Assembly: GCF_028994775.1 (NCBI RefSeq)
Contig: NZ_JAJQMN010000005.1
Location: 186,001-250,000 of the forward strand
Direction: 5' to 3'
DNA length: 64,000 bases
From: Promicromonospora iranensis
GTDB lineage: Bacteria; Actinomycetota; Actinomycetes; Actinomycetales; Cellulomonadaceae
Shown one piece after another: positions 59,292 to 64,000 of the stretch (position 1 is the stretch's first letter; each line of letters starts with the position of its first letter). The position numbers were made by a program, and so were the translations under genes. Under the pieces are notes generated by a model. That model saw only the letters and a program-made list of their open reading frames with translations, ran no database searches and was not told the DNA's origin.

Positions 59292-59690
59292 ATGATGATC
59301 GCCGACCACACTGAGAGCCTCCGTGAAGCCGAGAGGCGGCTGCAGGCCGCCCAGCTCGCGTCCGACGTCGACGCCCTGGATGACCTGATCGAGGACACGG
59401 CTCTGTTCACTGGCCCGGACGGGAGCGTCCTGTCCAAGCGGGACGACCTGCAGGCGCACGCATCCGGCTATCAGGTGATGAGTCGCGTCGAGGAAGAGGA
59501 CCTCAGAGTGCTGGTGACTGCCGGAACTGGGGTCACGTTGTTCCTCGGCACTCTGGAGGGCACCTTCGGTGGCGAGCGTCTGGCTGCCCGGATGCGCTAC
59601 ACCCGGACCTGGACACTCGACGACCGGGCAGGGTGGAAGGTCATCGCAGCGCACGCCGCGATCGTCGGCGACGCCCCGGCCGAGGGGTAG
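59292..59690 (+). CDS. NTF2/SnoaL-like (DUF4440-type) protein
   Basis: A 132-residue NTF2-fold protein. A helical N-terminus (ESLREAERRLQAAQLASDVDALDDLIEDTALFTGPDG, about residues 6-42) leads into beta strands ending in RYTRTWTLDDRAGWKVIAAHAAIV, the usual DUF4440 C-terminus. Tandem ATGs at 59292 and 59295 are both possible starts. Its last 50 bp overlap the frame of a degraded kinase on the other strand. It may bind or transform a small molecule. Confidence 0.8.
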   Translation: MMIADHTESLREAERRLQAAQLASDVDALDDLIEDTALFTGPDGSVLSKRDDLQAHASGYQVMSRVEEEDLRVLVTAGTGVTLFLGTLEGTFGGERLAARMRYTRTWTLDDRAGWKVIAAHAAIVGDAPAEG

Positions 59691-60099
59691 TCCAGCACGC
59701 TGCCCGGCCTCGCAGGGACCACCCGGGCACGCGGCAGCTGAAGCGCGCCACCACTTCGCACTCGGCCACTGGTTCGATCGCCATGTCTGTCCCGTCCTGA
59801 CAAAGCTTGCCGCAGTAGATGCGTATACCTCGCCGCGGCGGCCGGAGCGCCCGGCGCACGTCGCGATGATCATGGGTAAGGGGCTCGAGTGCCATCCGGT
59901 TGCCCTCGACCTGCGTGGATATGGGCAGACCCGGCTCGATTCCACCCATCCCGAGCACCGCACCAGAGATGATGTAGTGCCAGAAGTCATCCATATGGAG
60001 ATGCACCGACCGAGAGCACGAGGTCCCGAGGGCACGAGCCGTTGTCGATTTCCCTGCGCCAGGAGGACCAGTGAGGATCACGACGTCCGAAACGCTCAT
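59641..60099 (-). pseudogene. P-loop small-molecule kinase (AAA_33-like), degraded
   Basis: The N-terminus MSVSDVVILTGPPGAGKSTTARAL (Walker A at about residues 10-17) and VHLHMDDFWHYIISGA (about 40-55) are typical of chloramphenicol-phosphotransferase-like or gluconate-kinase-like P-loop kinases of about 180 residues. After residue 55 the expected sequence is lost. The rest is an Arg-rich frame without motif that runs into the NTF2 gene. I infer one or more frameshifts or a deletion. A CGNR-type or repair role cannot be derived from the stump. Confidence 0.6.
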
Positions 60100-60263
60100 G
60101 GTCGCGAAGATTATCCGAACATGCCCGCCATCCTCGGGCTTTTCCAACACGCCTTGATACTGCAGCCGGAGATCGGGTCGGCGAGCGTGCGCGCCGCCGA
60201 CCGCAGCGGTCAGCCCGAGTGCGGACCCCGCAGGGCCCGCACTCGGTAGCGCCGTGCTCGACC

Positions 60264-61148
60264 TCAGCCGATCTTGCGCTGAAGGAATTCGTGGATGAGG
60301 GGGAACACCTCGTCGGGGCGGTCCTCGAGCAGGAAGTGTCCGCTGTCGAACAGGTGGAACTCGACGTCCGTCAGGTCGCGCTTGTAGGGGTGGGCGCCGG
60401 CCTCGGGGAAGATGACATCGTTCGCGCCCCAGACGATGAGTGTCGGCGGCTGCCTGTCGCGCAGCCATCCCTGCACGTCGGGGTAGAGGCCCGGGTTGGT
60501 GCCGTAGTCGAGGAAGTAGTCGAGCTGGATCTGGTCGTTGCCGGGCCGGTCCATCAGCGCCTGGTCGATGACCCAGTTGTCCGGTGAGATGCGCGAGGGG
60601 TTCGCCATGGCGTCGGTGTACTGGAAGGTCGTCGTCTCGATGGTGAGCAGGTAGCGCAGGGCGTCACGGTTCTCGTCGGACTGATCGGCCCAGTAGCGCT
60701 TGATGGGTACCCAGAAGTCGTTGTCCAGTCCCTCGTCGTAGGCGTTGCCGTTCTGCACGATCAGCGCGGTGATGGCGTCGGGGTGTGCGAGTGCGAGACG
60801 CCACGCGGTAGGTGCGCCGTAGTCGAAGACGTTCACCGCGTAGCGGGTGATGCCCAGACGGTCCAGGAGCTTCTGCACGTGGTCGGCCGCGTTGTCGAAC
60901 GTGTACGCGAACTCGGTGTGGTCCGGGGCCGAGCTCTGACCGTAGCCCGGCAGGTCGGGCGCTATCACGCGGAAGCGATCGGCGAGGTAGGGGATCAGGT
61001 TGCGGAACATGTGCGACGAGGTGGGAAAGCCGTGCAGCAGCAGCACGGCGGGTGCGTCCCGCGGGCCGGCCTCGCGGTAGAAGATGTCGATGCCGTCGAA
61101 GTTCTCGACCTTGTGCTCGACGACGGGAACTGGCGGTGACGTAGTCAT
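60264..61148 (-). CDS. Epoxide hydrolase-like alpha/beta hydrolase
   Basis: A 294-residue alpha/beta hydrolase of the epoxide hydrolase/haloalkane dehalogenase branch: HGFPTSSHMFRNL (about residues 39-51), DLPGYGQSSAP, an Asp nucleophile in NVFDYGAP (about residue 108), the acid in IVWGANDVIFP and the catalytic His in DSGHFLLE. The Asp nucleophile distinguishes it from Ser esterases. The ATG at 61148 has a perfect AAGGAGA Shine-Dalgarno. It is the last gene of the minus-strand operon 62424-60264. Confidence 0.9.
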   Translation of the reverse strand: MTTSPPVPVVEHKVENFDGIDIFYREAGPRDAPAVLLLHGFPTSSHMFRNLIPYLADRFRVIAPDLPGYGQSSAPDHTEFAYTFDNAADHVQKLLDRLGITRYAVNVFDYGAPTAWRLALAHPDAITALIVQNGNAYDEGLDNDFWVPIKRYWADQSDENRDALRYLLTIETTTFQYTDAMANPSRISPDNWVIDQALMDRPGNDQIQLDYFLDYGTNPGLYPDVQGWLRDRQPPTLIVWGANDVIFPEAGAHPYKRDLTDVEFHLFDSGHFLLEDRPDEVFPLIHEFLQRKIG

Positions 61149-61245
61149 GGTGATTCTCCTTGAAGGTAGTGCTGGACGTGAGCACACAGCGATGCGATCA
61201 GTTGAGCGCTGCGAAGGGTGCGAAGGGTGCCTGATCGGATCCTGG

Positions 61246-61707
61246 TCACCAGACGGGGAGGTCGGGACCGTGCTCGGCCGCGGGTCGTGCGCCGAAGATG
61301 CGCCGCTCGGACTCCGCGATCCGGTGGTCGTTGATGGAGGCCTCCCGTCGGCTCATGAGTCCGTCCGGTGCGAACTCCCAGAGCTCGTTGCCGAAGCTGC
61401 GCCACCACGTGCCCTCGGCGTCGTGCCACTCGTACTGGAAGCGCACGGCGATGCGGTTCTCGTGGAAGCTCCACAGGTTCTTGCGCAGGGCGTAGTCCAG
61501 CTCGCGCTCCCACTTGGCGGCGAGGAAGTCGGCGATCGCCGGGCGGCCGACGAGGTGGATGTCGCGGTTGCGCCAGATGGAGTCGGGTGTGTAGGCGAGG
61601 GCTACCCGCTGGGGGTCGCGGCTGTTCCAGCCGTCTTCGGCGGCCTGGACCTTCTGCCGTGCGGTCTCCGTGCTGAACGGGGGAAGCGGCGGTCGCGAGC
61701 TGATCAT
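61246..61707 (-). CDS. DUF1348/SnoaL-like protein
   Basis: A 153-residue NTF2-fold protein. The pattern [27 protein letters not shown] (about residues 22-48) and [36 protein letters not shown] (about 60-95) is highly typical of the DUF1348 family. The ATG at 61707 has AAAGGA 8 nt upstream. It lies 11 bp after the PPOX gene and 97 bp before the epoxide-hydrolase-like gene. Members of this family are linked to nucleophile or small-molecule detoxification operons. Confidence 0.88.
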   Translation of the reverse strand: MISSRPPLPPFSTETARQKVQAAEDGWNSRDPQRVALAYTPDSIWRNRDIHLVGRPAIADFLAAKWERELDYALRKNLWSFHENRIAVRFQYEWHDAEGTWWRSFGNELWEFAPDGLMSRREASINDHRIAESERRIFGARPAAEHGPDLPVW

Positions 61708-61718
61708 CAGATGTCCTT

Positions 61719-62222
61719 TCAGTCGGTCAGTGCGGGGTTTCGCGAGTAGGGGAGGTGCCTGGTCTCGTGTGCGCCGAGCAGGCGCCCGGCGACGAGCCTG
61801 TCGAGGTAGAAGCGGGCGATGCGGCCGGTGCCGCCGTCGTCGCCGGCGCGGCCCACCACGCCCCACTCGATCTGGGTGGTGCCCGACAGGTGCAGGGTGC
61901 GGCCGCTCGGGAAGTCGAAGTACAGGAGCGCGGCTTCCGGGTCGATGGCGAGGTTGCCGAAGCTGTTGAAGAGGTTGTTCCCCTTGTAGTCGGGCCACCA
62001 CAACCCGCGGGCGTCGACCCGGACGAAGCCGGGTGGCCCGCCGCGGTGTGAGGCGTCTGCTCCTCGTTCCGGGTTGACGGTGCCGAGGAAGAAGGTGTCG
62101 GCGGACCGGATCAGGGCGATGTCGTCCGGTGACAGCTCGGTGCCGCGACGGACGTCCTTCGTCGCGGAGGGGTCGGGCTCGTCCAGGGTGAGCAGCCGGA
62201 GCTGGATGTACGGCTTGATCAC
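61719..62222 (-). CDS. PPOX-fold flavin-binding protein
   Basis: A 167-residue split-barrel flavoprotein of the pyridoxamine-phosphate-oxidase fold. The motifs [26 protein letters not shown] (about residues 44-69) and [17 protein letters not shown] (about 75-91) carry the FMN phosphate contacts. Larger relatives have an extra N-terminal domain of about 130 residues; this is the core fold only. The GTG at 62222 has an AAAGGG ribosome-binding site. It follows the truncated CMD gene in the operon. Confidence 0.85.
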   Translation of the reverse strand: MIKPYIQLRLLTLDEPDPSATKDVRRGTELSPDDIALIRSADTFFLGTVNPERGADASHRGGPPGFVRVDARGLWWPDYKGNNLFNSFGNLAIDPEAALLYFDFPSGRTLHLSGTTQIEWGVVGRAGDDGGTGRIARFYLDRLVAGRLLGAHETRHLPYSRNPALTD

Positions 62223-62259
62223 GATCGTGCCCTTTCCTGCCGCGGCGGTTATCGCTGGG

Positions 62260-62424
62260 TCACGCGCCCGAGAGCGCGAGTGAGCTCTTGAGGAGGGCCG
62301 GGCTGTTGGCCATGGACTTCGCCATGTTCGGCACCCGGCCGAGACCCTCCTGAACCTGGTCCAACAGCTCCTTGGCGGCTCCGGCCGCGGACTCCGGCTG
62401 GATCGGGGTAATGGTCATGCCCAT
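62260..62424 (-). pseudogene. Carboxymuconolactone decarboxylase-like gene, truncated after 54 codons
   Basis: The ATG at 62424 opens MGMTITPIQPESAAGAAKEL, continuing LGRVPNMAKSMANSPALL and ending ALSGA-stop at 62260. This is the N-terminal helical part of an AhpD/CMD-family protein. The catalytic CxxC(xxH) region, which normally follows directly after LSGAL, is missing, because a TGA follows LSGA. The PPOX gene begins 37 bp later. It heads the operon that is divergent from the CGNR regulator, so it was probably a working first gene. The codon bias is still intact, so the truncation is recent. Confidence 0.75.
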
Positions 62425-62489
62425 GACTCGACTCCATTTCTAACGGGTGGACGCTCTTGCATCCGTTACAAGTCTCGCACCTTTCTTCT

Positions 62490-62515
62490 CACGGATGCAA
62501 CCAAGTTCATCCGTG
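62490..62515. promoter_or_regulatory. Perfect inverted repeat, operator of the CGNR regulator
   Basis: CACGGATG (62490-62497) and CATCCGTG (62508-62515) are exact complements 10 bp apart, and another half-site GCATCCGT starts at 62460. The right arm touches a -10-like GATAAT (62515-62520) of the CGNR gene (ATG 62530), so a bound dimer would occlude the promoter. Confidence 0.75.
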
Positions 62516-62529
62516 ATAATCTTGGGACC

Positions 62530-63141
62530 ATGGCCGATCGAGATGCTCCCCGGGCCTGGATGCTTCCCGATGAGTCGCTGCCCATCCGCCTGATGTCGAC
62601 CATCTGGGCCGACGCCGAGGGCCTCCATGACGACTTGCGTGAGCCCAGCGACGTGGACGCGTGGCTCGACGCCGTGGGTGTCGACAGGCACGGCGCTCGT
62701 ACGGGCGCGGACGAGCTGGTATCAGCCCGGGCCCTGCGCGACGCGGTGCGGTTCCTCGCGGCACAGGTGACGGGTGACGACCGCCAGGCCGCGATCGCCC
62801 CGGTCCCCGATGTCGGCGTGGCTGTGCGGTGCGTCAACGCAGCGGCGGCGCGCCTTCCCGCACCCCGTCTCGAGATCAACGGGGAGGCGGTCCGTGAGGG
62901 TGTCGCGATCGACGGCTCGGCCGTGACCGCCGGCCTGGCGCGCGTGGCCGGGGAATCGATCGCGCTGCTCGGCAGTAGCGGTGCGGCCAGACTGCGCGCC
63001 TGCTACGCGCCCGGGTGTGTCCTCTACTTCGTCAAGGCCCACCCGCGACGCGAATGGTGCTCAGTGGCCTGCGGGAATCGTGTGCGGGCGGCCCGGCACT
63101 ACGAGAAGACGCGCGAAGCCGCGCGGGCGCGCCAGGCCTGA
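62530..63141 (+). CDS. CGNR zinc-finger transcriptional regulator
   Basis: A 203-residue protein of the ABATE/CGNR family. The N-terminal stress-binding-like domain (about residues 15-140) is followed by the zinc finger: CYAPGCVLYFV (about 157-167) and CSVACGNRVRAARHYEK (about 179-195), giving the CxxxxC...CxxxCGNR pattern. It is divergent from the CMD-PPOX-SnoaL-hydrolase operon, with a perfect inverted repeat between. I infer that it represses that operon. The ligand is unknown. Confidence 0.9.
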   Translation: MADRDAPRAWMLPDESLPIRLMSTIWADAEGLHDDLREPSDVDAWLDAVGVDRHGARTGADELVSARALRDAVRFLAAQVTGDDRQAAIAPVPDVGVAVRCVNAAAARLPAPRLEINGEAVREGVAIDGSAVTAGLARVAGESIALLGSSGAARLRACYAPGCVLYFVKAHPRREWCSVACGNRVRAARHYEKTREAARARQA

Positions 63142-63170
63142 GCCGCGCGCCCGCGCCGGTGCGCCTCTCG

Positions 63171-63293
63171 TTACCAGCGGTGCCAGTGCGTGAAGTCCTG
63201 GGTGTCCGTACGCGAGCCGGGCTTGAAGTCGGTGCCGACGGTGTAGGCGACCAGCGCCGTGTTCGGTCGTGTCCTTTCGGCTTGGTCGTTCAT
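63171..63293 (-). CDS. Small ORF (40 aa) with His/Trp-rich C-terminus
   Basis: The start codon at 63293 has a perfect GGAGG 6 nt upstream. The 40-codon frame is about 87 per cent G/C at third positions and almost entirely G/C from codon 9 on, which supports real coding. The protein reads ALVAYTVGTDFKPGSRTDTQ near the middle and ends DFTHWHRW. It contains no Cys. I do not recognise a family. A RiPP-like precursor, a toxin/leader peptide or the tail of a degraded gene are all possible. It overlaps the stop of the weak ORF 63290-63595 by 4 bp. Confidence 0.55.
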   Translation of the reverse strand: MNDQAERTRPNTALVAYTVGTDFKPGSRTDTQDFTHWHRW

Positions 63294-63595
63294 GATCGGC
63301 CTCCGAACAGGTCAGCCAGTGAGATCCACTGGTCACGGGTACCTACGGCGTGTTGCGTCATCCATCGTCTCCCGTCGCCCCAGGCGCGTCTCCAGAACCT
63401 CGCACAGCCGCTCACGGCCGCACATCCGCCCGGTGACGCAGCTTCTGTGCCCCCGCCGGAGTCCATCCCGTCCGATGCCTTGAGACAGGTGTCCGGGTTG
63501 TCCTGAGACTCGACACTGCCTGCGTCGATCGTGTTTCCCGGTTGACCCGTCGCCGTGACGGATTCCACGCCACCGGGCCGGTGCCTGCGGTTCAC
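63290..63595 (-). CDS. Possible small ORF linking the XRE gene and the 40-aa ORF
   Basis: A 101-codon frame whose GTG start overlaps the XRE stop (GTGA) and whose stop overlaps the start of the 40-aa ORF (ATGA). That suggests a coupled chain. Its third-position G/C (about 70 per cent) is clearly lower than in the neighbours and it has no motif, so it may be a chance frame. If it is not a gene, this is a 298-bp leader. Confidence 0.25.
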   Translation of the reverse strand: MNRRHRPGGVESVTATGQPGNTIDAGSVESQDNPDTCLKASDGMDSGGGTEAASPGGCAAVSGCARFWRRAWGDGRRWMTQHAVGTRDQWISLADLFGGRS

Positions 63596-64000
63596 GGCGC
63601 GGGCGCGTAGATCACTATCCAGTGGTCCCGTTCGGCGTCGTGCAGCATCTCACTCTGGAAGGCCAGCCATCCCCGGGTCGGGTGGTGCAGGCGTTTCTCG
63701 CCGGACCGTCCCAGCGAGACCTCACCCTGCGACCAGTGGTCCCTGAAGGCCGCGCTGGTCGTCGAGAGCTCGCGGACGAGGGACCGGAGATGTTCGTCGT
63801 CGGGGTAGCGGCCGATCGCGGAGCGGAGCTCGGCGGTGGCCCACCGGGCGTACCGGTGGGCTCCCTCGTCACCGAGGAGCTGGTGCGCCGTGGGCGAGAA
63901 GCCGTGCTGCACGATGTTGTGCCGGTACCGGCCGGTGCCGGAGATCGGTCCGAGGAGATCGGTGGCGGCCGCATTGCGTGCGATCACGTCCAGCCGCCCG
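63592..64000 (-). CDS. XRE-family regulator with MmyB-like domain (partial, cut by the window edge)
   Basis: The visible part is the C-terminal MmyB-type ligand-binding domain: DVIARNAAATDLLGP, NIVQHGFSPTAHQLLGDEGAHRYARW, AIGRYPDDEHLRSLVREL, RSGEKRLHHPTRGWLAFQSEMLHDAERDHWIVIYAPAP. The N-terminal helix-turn-helix lies beyond position 64000. It is the same class as the regulator at 16097, which controls a divergent transporter. Its downstream neighbour is the 40-aa ORF. Confidence 0.85.
   Translation of the reverse strand, partial: GRLDVIARNAAATDLLGPISGTGRYRHNIVQHGFSPTAHQLLGDEGAHRYARWATAELRSAIGRYPDDEHLRSLVRELSTTSAAFRDHWSQGEVSLGRSGEKRLHHPTRGWLAFQSEMLHDAERDHWIVIYAPAP

Noticed and set aside
58946-59437. 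Minus-strand frame in the 449-bp gap after the flavoenzyme
   Set aside because: No motif, no ribosome-binding site and weak codon bias; it also overlaps the NTF2-like gene antisense.

Overview
The window is very GC-rich DNA with almost exclusively G/C third codon positions, many GTG starts, dense ATGA-type 4-bp gene overlaps and an actinobacterial gene set (S1E protease with ricin-type lectin, PknB-type kinases, ROK and LacI sugar regulators, a CGNR regulator, MmyB-type XRE regulators, DUF1990, DUF899). It reads as the chromosome of an actinobacterium. Micrococcales, for example the Promicromonosporaceae/Cellulomonadaceae group, is my best guess, but nothing here fixes the genus. I found no rRNA, tRNA, CRISPR array or replication origin.

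Left part (1-14.5 kb): a MarR regulator with paired operators; a decapitated GNAT gene; a CUT1 sugar importer (two permeases and a lipoprotein, minus strand) divergent from a ROK repressor that is translationally coupled to a XylFGH-like pentose importer and a LacI regulator; a secreted serine protease with a lectin domain; and metE behind a SAM-I riboswitch whose closing stem covers the ribosome-binding site. Middle-left (14.5-27 kb): a run of regulator/effector pairs: XRE-MFS, TetR-SDR, a Cmx-like exporter, a GNAT, a DrrAB-like ABC exporter with a MerR regulator, an APH-like kinase, AraC-SDR and a HAD phosphatase.

Centre (27-49 kb): a cassette of three PknB-type genes. Two are active-looking membrane kinases with extracellular domains that resemble MmpS proteins, and the third is a pseudokinase that has lost the Lys, HRD-Asp and DFG-Asp. 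Then come a regulator-monooxygenase pair, YibE/F, MarR-quinone reductase, an APH(6)-like kinase, TetR, a Tat-exported metallo-hydrolase, LysR with an SxxK hydrolase, DUF899, GntR, a peptidoglycan amidase without signal peptide, and a lone IS200/IS605-type TnpB that has lost its RuvC-I segment.

Right part (49-64 kb): a tandem pair of P450-like proteins that lack the ExxR motif and share a promoter element; alpha/beta hydrolases; a coiled-coil tail-anchored protein; remnants of an ABC sugar operon; TetR with a DUF308 protein and a flavin disulfide reductase-like enzyme; and a small-molecule detoxification-type operon (truncated CMD, PPOX, SnoaL-like, epoxide-hydrolase-like) divergent from a CGNR regulator over a clear operator. 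The right edge cuts an MmyB-type regulator that is followed by a tiny His/Trp-rich ORF.

A recurring non-gene feature is a set of five long, perfect hairpins (14-29 bp arms, no U tract), unrelated in sequence. Three are at gene 3' ends, one abuts a truncated GNAT, and one lies in frame inside the signal-peptide region of XylF.
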